NCBI RefSeq assembly: GCF_001668675.1 | Contig: NZ_LZKQ01000117.1 | Span: 1-46,732, forward strand | DNA length: 46,732 bases | From: Mycobacterium asiaticum | Lineage (GTDB): Bacteria; Actinomycetota; Actinomycetes; Mycobacteriales; Mycobacteriaceae | Reading direction: 5' to 3' | In this document: positions 16,586 to 23,772 of the stretch, one piece after another | Layout of the letters: each line of letters opens with the position of its first letter | Position numbering within the stretch: the stretch's first letter is position 1 | The notes under the pieces: generated by a model | What the model was told of the DNA's origin: nothing | The model's input: the letters and a program-made list of their open reading frames with translations, nothing else | Databases searched by the model: none | Program-made: the position numbers and the translations under genes

Positions 16586-18010
16586 TCATACCTGTCCAGC
16601 CGGGCGATTCATCTCGTCCTGGAACATCCGGTACCGCTCGGCGCGGCCGGGTCTGCGCCGAACGATCAACCAGCCCGCAGCCAACAGCACAAACCACGCC
16701 GGGAACCACATCATCCCGACTGCTGTGTCCGGCTCGGTGGACAGCGTCCAGATCACGAAGCCGAAGAACGCCAATATCGCCCAGCACATCGCGACGCCGC
16801 CGGGCATCTTGTAGATCGATTCGGTGTGCCGCCCGGCATGCCGCCGACGATAGACGAGGTAACTGATCACGATCATCGTCCAGATGAACATGAACAGCAG
16901 CGAGGCGACGGTGGTGACGACGGTGAAGACATCCATCACCGAGCCGCCGAAGTAGAGCAGCGGGATCGCGACCAGCAGCAGTGGGGCGGTCAACAGCACT
17001 GCGGTCCCCGGCACCCCGCCGCGGTTGAGCCGCCTGAATAGCGCTGGGGCGCTGCCTTCGTCAGCAAGACCGAAAAGCATTCGCCCAGTAGAGAATACGC
17101 CGGAATTGGCCGATGAAGCCGCCGACGTGATCACGACGAAGTTCACGATCGACGCGGCGGCGCCGAGGCCGGCCAGGGCGAACATGGTCACAAAGGGCGA
17201 TTCACCACTGGCGACCTTCCGCCACGGCACCACCGCCAGAATCGCCAGCAGCGCACCGATATAGAAAATTGCGATGCGCATCGGAACAGCGTTGATCGCC
17301 CGGGGAAGAGTGCGTCGGGGGTCGGCTGTTTCGGCCGCGGCGGTGCCGACGAGTTCCACCCCCACGAAGGCGAAGAAGGCGATCTGGAAACCGCCGACCA
17401 GGCCCATGACTCCGGTCGCGAAGAATCCACCGCCCGTCCAAAGGTTCCCGACCGTCGCGAGGTCACCGGCGGGGGAGACGAACCCGATGGTCACCAGGAC
17501 CACCCCGACCACGATCAGTCCGAGGATCGCGATTATCTTGATCAACGCGAACCAGAACTCGATCTCCCCGAAGTTGCGGACGCTGAACAGATTGATGAGC
17601 ACCACCAGCAGCACGGTGACCAACGCCGGTAACCACAACGCGATGTCGGGCCACCAGAACCGCGAATAGCCCACAATCGCAACGATCTCACCGATGCCGG
17701 TGACCACCCAGGCAAACCAGTAGGACCATCCGACGAAGAATCCCGCCGCCGGACCCAACAGGTCGGCGGCGAAGTCGACGAAGGACTTGTAGTTGAGGTT
17801 GGACAGCAGCAGTTCGCCCATCGCGCGCAGCACGAAGAATATGAAGAATCCGATCACGGCGTAGACCACGACGACCGCTGGGCCCGCCTGGGTGATCGTG
17901 CGTCCCGACCCCATGAACAAGCCGGTGCCGATCGCACCGCCGATCGCAATCAACTGTATTTGGCGGTTGGACAGCTCCCTGTGCAGATGGGGGACACCGC
18001 CGGTCGCCAT
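16586..18010 (-). CDS. cycA: CycA-like amino-acid permease (APC family)
   Basis: This 474-residue integral membrane protein has about 12 hydrophobic helices. The N-terminal LSNRQIQLIAIGGAIGTGLFMGSG is the APC-family signature, and FFVLRAMGELLLSNLNYKSFVDFA and GEIEFWFALIKIIAI are very close to CycA, the D-serine/D-alanine/glycine transporter. It probably imports small neutral amino acids by proton symport. The ATG at 18010 follows a TATTGT -10 by 6 bases. In mycobacteria CycA is linked to D-cycloserine uptake; whether this copy is the main one cannot be told from one window. Confidence 0.85.
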   Translation of the reverse strand: MATGGVPHLHRELSNRQIQLIAIGGAIGTGLFMGSGRTITQAGPAVVVVYAVIGFFIFFVLRAMGELLLSNLNYKSFVDFAADLLGPAAGFFVGWSYWFAWVVTGIGEIVAIVGYSRFWWPDIALWLPALVTVLLVVLINLFSVRNFGEIEFWFALIKIIAILGLIVVGVVLVTIGFVSPAGDLATVGNLWTGGGFFATGVMGLVGGFQIAFFAFVGVELVGTAAAETADPRRTLPRAINAVPMRIAIFYIGALLAILAVVPWRKVASGESPFVTMFALAGLGAAASIVNFVVITSAASSANSGVFSTGRMLFGLADEGSAPALFRRLNRGGVPGTAVLLTAPLLLVAIPLLYFGGSVMDVFTVVTTVASLLFMFIWTMIVISYLVYRRRHAGRHTESIYKMPGGVAMCWAILAFFGFVIWTLSTEPDTAVGMMWFPAWFVLLAAGWLIVRRRPGRAERYRMFQDEMNRPAGQV

Positions 18011-18016
18011 GGGACG

Positions 18017-18022
18017 ACAATA
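18017..18022 (-). promoter_or_regulatory. -10 box (TATTGT) of the permease gene
   Basis: On the minus strand TATTGT is followed by 6 bases and the ATG at 18010, with no ribosome binding site between. Confidence 0.5.
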
Positions 18023-18081
18023 GAGGTCGCGTCGGGCAATTCAACCGCTTCGCCCAGCCCCGCCCCCCAGGTCTTCTCCGG

Positions 18082-18351
18082 CTAGGCCAGGAAGGCACCC
18101 GACGAGGTGATGACGTCGCCGGCGGCCAGGTCGTCCCTTTTCAGTTTGGACAACAGGATGCCGATGTTGTCGCCGGTGGTCGCGGTGTCCACCTTCTTCC
18201 GGAATTGCTCGATGGCGTCCACCCGCACCGAAGGCCCGTCGTTGATGCGTACCTGATCACCGACGCGCAACTCTCCGTACTCCACCCGGCCGGTGGCCAC
18301 CGCACCGCGGCCGCGGATGACGAATACGTCCTGCACGGTCATGCGAAACAT
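18082..18351 (-). CDS. Stand-alone EF-Tu domain-2-like protein
   Basis: This 89-residue protein looks like domain 2 of translation GTPases (EF-Tu, IF-2): MTVQDVFVIRGRGAVATGRVEYGELRVGDQVRI matches the first strands, and TATTGDNIGILLSKLKRDDLAAGDVI the last. There is no GTP-binding domain before or after it. The promoter box TAGCGT ends 6 bases before the ATG at 18351, so this is the true start and not a broken piece of a larger gene. Its role is unknown; binding to a tRNA end or ribosomal partner is a guess from the fold. Confidence 0.78.
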   Translation of the reverse strand: MFRMTVQDVFVIRGRGAVATGRVEYGELRVGDQVRINDGPSVRVDAIEQFRKKVDTATTGDNIGILLSKLKRDDLAAGDVITSSGAFLA

Positions 18352-18357
18352 GCGCCA

Positions 18358-18363
18358 ACGCTA
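18358..18363 (-). promoter_or_regulatory. -10 box (TAGCGT) of the EF-Tu-domain gene
   Basis: TAGCGT on the minus strand lies 6 bases before the ATG at 18351, as in leaderless mycobacterial genes. Confidence 0.5.
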
Positions 18364-18410
18364 CTCCGACCCAAGGGCTGGTCCGCGAGGGCACGCAGGT
18401 CACCACCCCT

Positions 18411-18474
18411 GCGCGAGCAGACGTAAAAGTCCGCGACACGCCGTGCGTGTGCGGACTTTTACGTCTGCTCGCGC
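18411..18474. terminator. Perfect 24-bp palindrome, probable terminator or repeat element
   Basis: The arms 18411-18434 and 18451-18474 are exact reverse complements (GCGCGAGCAGACG...AAAAGTCCGC). The 16-base loop itself contains ACACG/CGTGT. The right arm supplies the last codons and the TAA stop of the double-TetR gene. GAGCAGACG-type palindromes recur between genes in mycobacteria by my memory, so it may be a dispersed element that works as a terminator. Confidence 0.65.
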
Positions 18475-19694
18475 GTCACGGCCCTGCCTAGGAGGGTGAT
18501 CTCCATCAGCCGGCGCAGCACGGCATACGCGCCCTGGTCCGCATCCGGCCCGGACAACCGGCCGATATCCACGGCAAGGGCGAACGCCGCGTGCACGGCG
18601 TACCGGGCCCGGCCCATCGTCAGCTCCGGCCGGGCGGCCACGGCGAGCCGGGCCCAGCTTTCGACGGTGGACCGCTGGATGTTGTACAGCATCACCGCAT
18701 CGGCCTCCGGAAGGTTGTGCCGCTCGGTGAAATACACGTGGGCCAGTTCGGGGTAGGCCAGCGACCGCGCGACGTAGGCGTCGATGAGCCCAGTCAGCGC
18801 CGCCTCGGGATCGCTGTTGAGGGCCAGCACGGTGGACAGGTCACCGGACTGTTGATCCGCGGCCCGCCGATAGGCGACACCCAGGATGTCCGCCTTACCC
18901 GGGAAGTACTGATAGATGCCGGCCACCGGGATGCCGACCGCGGCCGCGATGTCCTCCATGCTGGTCTCGCGGTAGCCGCGCTCGTGGAACAGCCGCATCG
19001 ACTCGTGCAGCAGCAGCTCGTAACTGCCCGCGGATCTCGTGATCGCCTGTGGCCGTGGCGGTTTGACTGCACCGACGGGCCCGGTGGGGAGCTCGGCGGA
19101 CAGCAGCGCGGTGGTGATGTCGGTCAGCGTGGCGCGAATCTCGCCGGTGGCGAGGCGGGAGCGGTGATCGGTGATGCTGCCGATCACGCTCAGGGTCGCC
19201 GCCGACAGCGTCCAGCGCTGGCGTGGGGTCAGCTCCGGCCGAATCGCCATCAGCGGCCGCTGCAGGCGCCGGTTGGCCACCTTGATCTGGTTCGCCAGCG
19301 CTTGTTGGTCATCGCCGTGCAGATAGCGGCCTTCCCAGCGGTACAGCCCACCGGCGGTGCGGTTGACGATCGTGATGTCGATCAGGGCACGGATCAGTGC
19401 CCGCAGTGTCTGCTCGGGGTCCGCGTCGGCGGGCAACCCGTCGACGAATGCCGTGGCGTCCACCAGATTTTGACCGAGTGCCAGCACGGCATCCCGAAAA
19501 AGTTCGTACTTGCCTTGGGAGTGCCGGTACAGTGCCGCGGCCGAGATCCCAACGCGCGCCGCGATGTTTTCCATGCTGACCGCGTGGTAGCCGAGCTCGC
19601 TGAACGCGTCGGCCGCGGCCCGCGCGATCTGGGCCTTGCGGTCCTTCGGGCGCCGCTTCACCTGATCCGTGGGCGGGCGGCTGGCCGGGGGCAT
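18459..19694 (-). CDS. Double TetR-family regulator (two HTH domains)
   Basis: This 411-residue protein holds two TetR modules in one chain. The first HTH is near residues 20-65 (ELGYHAVSMENIAARVGISAAALYRHSQGK) and the second near 225-270 (ERGYRETSMEDIAAAVGIPVAGIYQYFPGK), each with its own ligand-type helical domain. A fused pair could act as a pseudo-dimer. I prefer the ATG at 19694 because TACGGT (19702-19707) ends 7 bases upstream; a GTG 9 bases earlier lies inside that box. The end of the gene lies in the palindrome at 18411-18474. Its target is unknown. Confidence 0.85.
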   Translation of the reverse strand: MPPASRPPTDQVKRRPKDRKAQIARAAADAFSELGYHAVSMENIAARVGISAAALYRHSQGKYELFRDAVLALGQNLVDATAFVDGLPADADPEQTLRALIRALIDITIVNRTAGGLYRWEGRYLHGDDQQALANQIKVANRRLQRPLMAIRPELTPRQRWTLSAATLSVIGSITDHRSRLATGEIRATLTDITTALLSAELPTGPVGAVKPPRPQAITRSAGSYELLLHESMRLFHERGYRETSMEDIAAAVGIPVAGIYQYFPGKADILGVAYRRAADQQSGDLSTVLALNSDPEAALTGLIDAYVARSLAYPELAHVYFTERHNLPEADAVMLYNIQRSTVESWARLAVAARPELTMGRARYAVHAAFALAVDIGRLSGPDADQGAYAVLRRLMEITLLGRAVTREQT

Positions 19695-19701
19695 AGAGAT
19701 C

Positions 19702-19707
19702 ACCGTA
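19702..19707 (-). promoter_or_regulatory. -10 box (TACGGT) of the double-TetR gene
   Basis: TACGGT on the minus strand lies 7 bases before the ATG at 19694; this arrangement decides the start codon. Confidence 0.45.
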
Positions 19708-19739
19708 GCGGCGCGGCGACCCCGGGCAATTCTGGCCCG

Positions 19740-20633
19740 CTAGTTGAGCCGGCTGAGCAGCTCGGCGGCGAGTTGTTCGCCCCGGTCCTCCTGCAGGAAA
19801 TGCGCCGCCCCTTCGATGCGCACCTGCTCGCCGGCGGTGGGGATCAGCTGACAGAACAGCTCGCCGGACTTCGGGTAGGGGAATACCGGGTCGCTGTCCG
19901 AAAAGGCAACCAGCGCAGGCTTATTCCAGCGGGAGAGCTGATCGGTGATCTCCAGCATCCGGGCGGCGCCCGGCGCGTCTTCTTCGATGGGGACCAGCAA
20001 CGGGAACTGGGCGGCGCCGGCCTTGGACTCGGGGGTGGGGAACGGCGCGTCGTAGGCGGCGACGATCTCGTCGGGCAGCTCGGTCGTGGTGGCGCTCTGA
20101 ATCACGAAGCCCACCGGCAGGTCCGGATTCTTCTCGGCGAAGTTGCGCCAGGCCATGAAACCCTTGGACACCCGACCGGTGAACAGGCCGGTGTTCATCA
20201 CCATCAAGGCGCCCACCTGTGGCTCGTGCTCGACCGCCCAGCGCAGCCCGATCGGGCCACCCCAGTCCTGGACGACGACGGTGGCTTGCTCCAGCTCGAG
20301 AGCGCCGAGCACCTTGGCGACCAATTCGCTGTGCCGGTCGAAGCTGTACCAGCGCCGGTCGGTCGGTTTGTCGGACCGTCCGAAGCCCGCGTAGTCGGGA
20401 ACGATGACCCGGCGCCCGGCGGCGACCAGCGGCGGCAACATCTTCCGGTAGAGAAAGGCCCACGACGGCTCGCCGTGGAAACACACGACCGGTGACCCAT
20501 CCATAGGCCCTTCGTCCAGATAGTGCATTCGCAGGCCGTCGACCTCGAGGTAGTGCGGGGTGAAGTCGTATCCGGGGAGGTTCTCGAATCGTGCATCGGG
20601 AGTGCGAAACACCTCTGGGGCGGGGGAATTCAT
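19740..20633 (-). CDS. Haloalkane dehalogenase-family alpha/beta hydrolase
   Basis: This 297-residue enzyme has HGEPSW (about 53-59, oxyanion), nucleophile Asp123 followed by halide-binding Trp124 in VVQDWGG, and a catalytic His in GAAHFLQED, as in haloalkane dehalogenases that replace a carbon-halogen bond by OH. The acid is probably an Asp in AFSDSDPVFPYP. The ATG at 20633 has GGAGAT nine bases upstream, so the in-frame ATG 15 bases before is less likely. It is divergent from a TetR gene with a clear operator between them and is probably controlled by it. Confidence 0.87.
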   Translation of the reverse strand: MNSPAPEVFRTPDARFENLPGYDFTPHYLEVDGLRMHYLDEGPMDGSPVVCFHGEPSWAFLYRKMLPPLVAAGRRVIVPDYAGFGRSDKPTDRRWYSFDRHSELVAKVLGALELEQATVVVQDWGGPIGLRWAVEHEPQVGALMVMNTGLFTGRVSKGFMAWRNFAEKNPDLPVGFVIQSATTTELPDEIVAAYDAPFPTPESKAGAAQFPLLVPIEEDAPGAARMLEITDQLSRWNKPALVAFSDSDPVFPYPKSGELFCQLIPTAGEQVRIEGAAHFLQEDRGEQLAAELLSRLN

Positions 20634-20682
20634 AGCGGCGATCTCCATTCGACGTGCTGGCCCGCGCCAAAGTAACCGACCT

Positions 20683-20712
20683 TTGACTGACCAGTCAACT
20701 ATTCGGTACCAT
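20683..20712. promoter_or_regulatory. TetR operator and leaderless promoter
   Basis: TTGACTG (20683-20689), two bases, CAGTCAA (20692-20698) is a perfect inverted repeat. Its first six bases also serve as a -35 (TTGACT). After an 18-base spacer comes the -10 TACCAT (20707-20712), 6 bases before the GTG of the TetR gene. Bound TetR would block its own promoter and probably the divergent dehalogenase promoter. Confidence 0.7.
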
Positions 20713-20718
20713 TCCCAA

Positions 20719-21327
20719 GTGCCACGCACTTCGGACGCTCGCGATCGCATCGTGTCGAACGCGGCCCGGCTGTTCCTCGAGCGCAGCTACCACGCCGTCG
20801 GCGTGGAGGAACTCTGCGCCGCCGCCGACGTTCGAAAAGGCAGCTTCTATCACTACTTCCCGTCGAAAGCCGATCTGGCGAAGGCCGTCATCGATCTGCA
20901 TCTGCAGCTGTTCGCGGCCCGGCTGTCCGGTCAGCCGGGGGATACGCCGGCCGAGACCCTGTCCTCCATCCCGTCCGCGATCGGCGGGATTCAGGCCGCG
21001 CTCCATGCCCAGTTCGGACGATTCGTCGGCTGCCCGTTCGGCAACCTCGCCGCCGAACTGTCCACCACCGACGAGGCCGTCCGCAGCCACCTCGCCGACC
21101 GACTGGCGGAGCTGCAGGGCCGGCTCGCCGCGATCTGCCGCGACGCCGCGCAACGGGGAATGCTGCGCGCGGACGTCGACCCGGATCGACTGGCCCATGC
21201 GCTGTTCGCGCACTACCAGGGGCTCATCCTGCTCGCCAAGCTGCACGGCTCGAGCATTTCGGAGTTGGAACCCGCGCTACGGAATTTCCTCGACGCGTAT
21301 CTGGCCGAGCCGGCCGCTAACCGTTGA
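20719..21327 (+). CDS. TetR/AcrR-family repressor
   Basis: This 202-residue TetR regulator has an N-terminal HTH (about 8-54, with YHAVGVEELCAAADVRKGSFYHYFPSK) and an all-helical ligand domain with a single cysteine region (GRFVGCPFGNLAAEL), a pattern found in TetR proteins that sense electrophiles or small hydrophobics. The GTG at 20719 is placed by the -10 box 6 bases upstream. The operator in front suggests self-repression and control of the haloalkane dehalogenase. It overlaps the convergent reductase gene by 11 bases. Confidence 0.87.
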   Translation: MPRTSDARDRIVSNAARLFLERSYHAVGVEELCAAADVRKGSFYHYFPSKADLAKAVIDLHLQLFAARLSGQPGDTPAETLSSIPSAIGGIQAALHAQFGRFVGCPFGNLAAELSTTDEAVRSHLADRLAELQGRLAAICRDAAQRGMLRADVDPDRLAHALFAHYQGLILLAKLHGSSISELEPALRNFLDAYLAEPAANR

Positions 21328-22330
21328 TCTTGACCATCAGCTTGCCGACGTTCTTGCCGTCGAACAGCATGTTGATCGCGGTCGGCAGCTGCTCGAAACC
21401 CTCCACCACCGTTTCCAGCGGCGTGAGCTTGCCCGCGGAGATCAGCCCGGCGATCTCGCTCGCCGCTTCCTGCGCGCGGCCGAAATGGTCCAGCACGATG
21501 AACCCCTGCAGCGTCGCGCGCTGCACGAGCAGGTTGCCGAAGGCCCGCGGCCCCGGCGGCGGCTCTGCGTCGTTGTAGCCAGAAATCAAGCCGCACAACG
21601 CAACTCGCGCATTGATATTCAACCGGGCGAAGATCGCGTCCATGATGTCGCCGCCGACGTTCTCGAAGTCGACGTCGATGCCGTCCGGGGTCGCCGCGGC
21701 CAGCTGTGCGGCCCAGTCCGGGGCCTTGTGGTCGACGGCCGCGTCGAAGCCGAGTTGTTCGGTCAGCAGTGCGCACTTCTCGGGGCCGCCGGCAATCCCG
21801 ACCACGCGCGCGCCGTCAGCCTTAGCGAGCTGTCCGGCCACCGAACCCACCGCACCGGCGGCGGCCGAGACCACCACCGTCTCACCGGGTTTCGGCTTAC
21901 CGATGTCGCGGATACCGATCCACGCGGTCAACCCGGTCATACCGAGCGCACCCATGTAGGCACTCGGCGACACGCCCTCGGCGACCTCGACCGGCATCAC
22001 CATCGTCGACGCTGAGGCGACCACGTACTCCTGCCAGCCGAGCAGGCCCTGCACGACCTGGCCCACCGGAAGTTTCGGGTTCTTGGATGCGATGACCTCG
22101 CCGATCCCACCACCGCGCATCACCTCGCCGATGCCCACCGGCGGCAGATAGGACGGAAGGTCGTTGATCCAGGCCCGGTTGGTCGGGTCGAGCGAAATCC
22201 AGTCGACGCGGACCAGTGCCTCACCGTCGCCGATATCGGGTATCGGCTGCTCGTCGAGTTCGAAGGTATTGGGCCCGATGCGCCCGGTGGGACGTTCGCG
22301 GAGCAGGAAACGACGGTTTCGGTCGGCCAT
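21317..22330 (-). CDS. NADP-dependent medium-chain oxidoreductase (CurA/PTGR-like)
   Basis: This 337-residue zinc-free MDR protein is like prostaglandin reductase or CurA. It has an N-terminal GroES-like part, GAVGSVAGQLAK for NADP binding, DFENVGGDI, and the tail QRATLQGFIVLDHFGRAQEA typical of this subfamily, which reduces double bonds of 2-alkenals and enones. TACGGT (22337-22342) lies 6 bases before the ATG at 22330 and sets the start. It is convergent with the TetR gene, with stops overlapping by 11 bases; TetR control is possible but no operator was seen in front of this gene. Confidence 0.87.
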   Translation of the reverse strand: MADRNRRFLLRERPTGRIGPNTFELDEQPIPDIGDGEALVRVDWISLDPTNRAWINDLPSYLPPVGIGEVMRGGGIGEVIASKNPKLPVGQVVQGLLGWQEYVVASASTMVMPVEVAEGVSPSAYMGALGMTGLTAWIGIRDIGKPKPGETVVVSAAAGAVGSVAGQLAKADGARVVGIAGGPEKCALLTEQLGFDAAVDHKAPDWAAQLAAATPDGIDVDFENVGGDIMDAIFARLNINARVALCGLISGYNDAEPPPGPRAFGNLLVQRATLQGFIVLDHFGRAQEAASEIAGLISAGKLTPLETVVEGFEQLPTAINMLFDGKNVGKLMVKING

Positions 22331-22336
22331 GAGCGA

Positions 22337-22342
22337 ACCGTA
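22337..22342 (-). promoter_or_regulatory. -10 box (TACGGT) of the reductase gene
   Basis: TACGGT on the minus strand lies 6 bases before the ATG at 22330. Confidence 0.5.
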
Positions 22343-22406
22343 CCGGACCCCGCAACTGGCGCGAATGCGCCCGCGCACGCTCGGGCTCGTTGTCACCGCC
22401 GGCTGC

Positions 22407-22412
22407 TATAAC
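22407..22412 (+). promoter_or_regulatory. -10 box (TATAAC) of the methyltransferase gene
   Basis: TATAAC lies 7 bases before the ATG at 22420, and no ribosome binding site fits between; it deviates from TANNNT only in the last base. Confidence 0.4.
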
Positions 22413-22419
22413 CCAACGT

Positions 22420-23268
22420 ATGGCAGGAAGCGAACACGTCATCACCCACGTTTCCGATACCGCCCGGTGGACGGCTTTGCACCGGGCCACCGAGTCGGCT
22501 CGGCCGGATGCGTTGTTCGACGATCCGCTCGCCGAGCGGCTCGCAGGCCCACAGGGCCGGGCCATCGTCGCCCACGTTCCCCGCTCCACCCGGAACGGCT
22601 GGTGGCTGGTCGCCCGCACCAAGATCATCGACGACGCGATTCTTCGCGCCGTCGGCGACGGCTGCGACCGGGTGTTGAACCTGGCCGCGGGCCTGGACAC
22701 CCGCCCGTACCGGTTGCCCCTGCCGGCCGAATTCCCCTGGGTCGAAGCCGATCTGCCGCCATTGCTGGCCGAGAAGACGCAATTGCTCGCCGACCAGACG
22801 CCGCGCTGCCGGCTGACCCGTGCCGCCGTCGACCTGGCCGATGCCCACGCCCGCGATGCGTTCCTGCACGAGGCGCTCGCGGGCGCCACCAAGGCGCTGG
22901 TGCTGACCGAGGGGCTGTTGATGTATCTCGAGCAACGGGACGTGGCCGCGCTTTCGGCGGCCATCAAGCGACCCGAAGTGGGTTGGTGGATGCTCGATTT
23001 CGCCGGCCCGGGCCTGAAAAGAATGATGAACAAAAGGATGGCCGGGCTGCTGCAGAATGCGCCGTTCCGGTTCGCCCCCGAGAACGGGCTGGCCTACTTC
23101 GAAGGGCTCGGGTGGCACGTCGTCGAAGCCGAATCACTGCTGGTCGCGGCGCGCCGATTCGGTCGCCTACCAGTGCCGATGCGCGCGGCGGCGCTGTTTC
23201 CGCAACCGGATCCCCGCCACCCCGGACCCCGCAGGCCATGGAGCGCGGTCACCCTGCTAACTCCCTAG
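22420..23268 (+). CDS. Class I SAM methyltransferase, LCM/TIGR00027-like
   Basis: This 282-residue methyltransferase is of the group large in mycobacteria: HVSDTARWTALHRATESARPDALFDDPLAERL at the N-terminus, the SAM motif VLNLAAGLDTRPYRLPLP, EADLPPLLAEK, and VLTEGLLMYLEQRDV. Members resemble leucine carboxyl methyltransferase or enzymes of O-methylation in polyketide pathways; the acceptor here is unknown. The ATG was chosen from the -10 box upstream. A short hairpin follows the stop. Confidence 0.85.
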   Translation: MAGSEHVITHVSDTARWTALHRATESARPDALFDDPLAERLAGPQGRAIVAHVPRSTRNGWWLVARTKIIDDAILRAVGDGCDRVLNLAAGLDTRPYRLPLPAEFPWVEADLPPLLAEKTQLLADQTPRCRLTRAAVDLADAHARDAFLHEALAGATKALVLTEGLLMYLEQRDVAALSAAIKRPEVGWWMLDFAGPGLKRMMNKRMAGLLQNAPFRFAPENGLAYFEGLGWHVVEAESLLVAARRFGRLPVPMRAAALFPQPDPRHPGPRRPWSAVTLLTP

Positions 23269-23274
23269 ACCCGA

Positions 23275-23291
23275 CCGCCTATCGGAGGCGG
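23275..23291 (+). terminator. Short hairpin after the methyltransferase gene
   Basis: CCGCCT (23275-23280) and AGGCGG (23286-23291) form a 6-bp stem with a 5-base loop, 7 bases after the stop. There is no U tract. A weak intrinsic terminator is possible. Confidence 0.4.
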
Positions 23292-23433
23292 ATCATCATG
23301 CGATAACGAATTCACGGCAAATTCTCATCTTGGGACACGGTTAGGTCTCAGCTTTGCTGGGCATCCTGGCAAACAGAGCTTAAGAACCACAGGTTGTGGC
23401 TTTCGGTGCTAAATCGGAGAGGAGTTGACAATC
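23292..23433 (+). other. Leader region of the 68-residue protein with small hairpins
   Basis: This 142-base gap is less GC-rich than its surroundings. It contains the hairpin CCACA-GGT-TGTGG (23397-23409) shortly before GGAGAGGAG and the start codon. The leader is longer than is normal for this window, where many genes are leaderless. I do not recognise a known riboswitch class. Confidence 0.35.
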
Positions 23434-23640
23434 GTGGCGAATTCTTCTGAGGCGAACGTAATTTACCTGCAGTCCCATCCTCGCTGGGCCGCAGCTCAGC
23501 GCCGCGAACGCCAACTTCAGGAAGCGATGCGCAGGCATCCGGCGCATATCGGCCGGCAACGTGCCCTCGCGGCGGGCGGCGCCGTGCACGCCCGCGACCG
23601 CGCATTCGCCCTCTACTCGACCGGCGACGCACCCGCCTAG
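23434..23640 (+). CDS. Small basic protein of unknown function
   Basis: This 68-residue protein begins with GTG (VANSSEANVIYLQSHPRW), with GGAGAGGAG about 10 bases upstream. A TTG 9 bases earlier would be too close to that site. It is rich in Arg, Ala and His, likely a helical hairpin (AAQRRERQLQEAMRRH), with no membrane segment or signal peptide. I do not know its family. It lies alone between a methyltransferase and an M48 peptidase gene. A weak inverted repeat (CGGTAACCGG / CCGGTTAACC, 23651-23681) follows. Confidence 0.6.
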   Translation: MANSSEANVIYLQSHPRWAAAQRRERQLQEAMRRHPAHIGRQRALAAGGAVHARDRAFALYSTGDAPA

Positions 23641-23772
23641 CGTTTTCGCACGGTAACCGGTTTATCCACTGCCGGTTAACCGATACCCCGACGCACGTCT
23701 ACCCCGGTATTTGCTGCCTTTTTACCCCTGGCTACCCCCTTATCCTGAGAGCGACCAGCGAGGGGAGCGGCC

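Noticed and set aside
23651..23681. Weak inverted repeat after the 68-residue gene
   Set aside because: The stem is short and has a bulge; it is only a possible terminator and was not listed as a feature.
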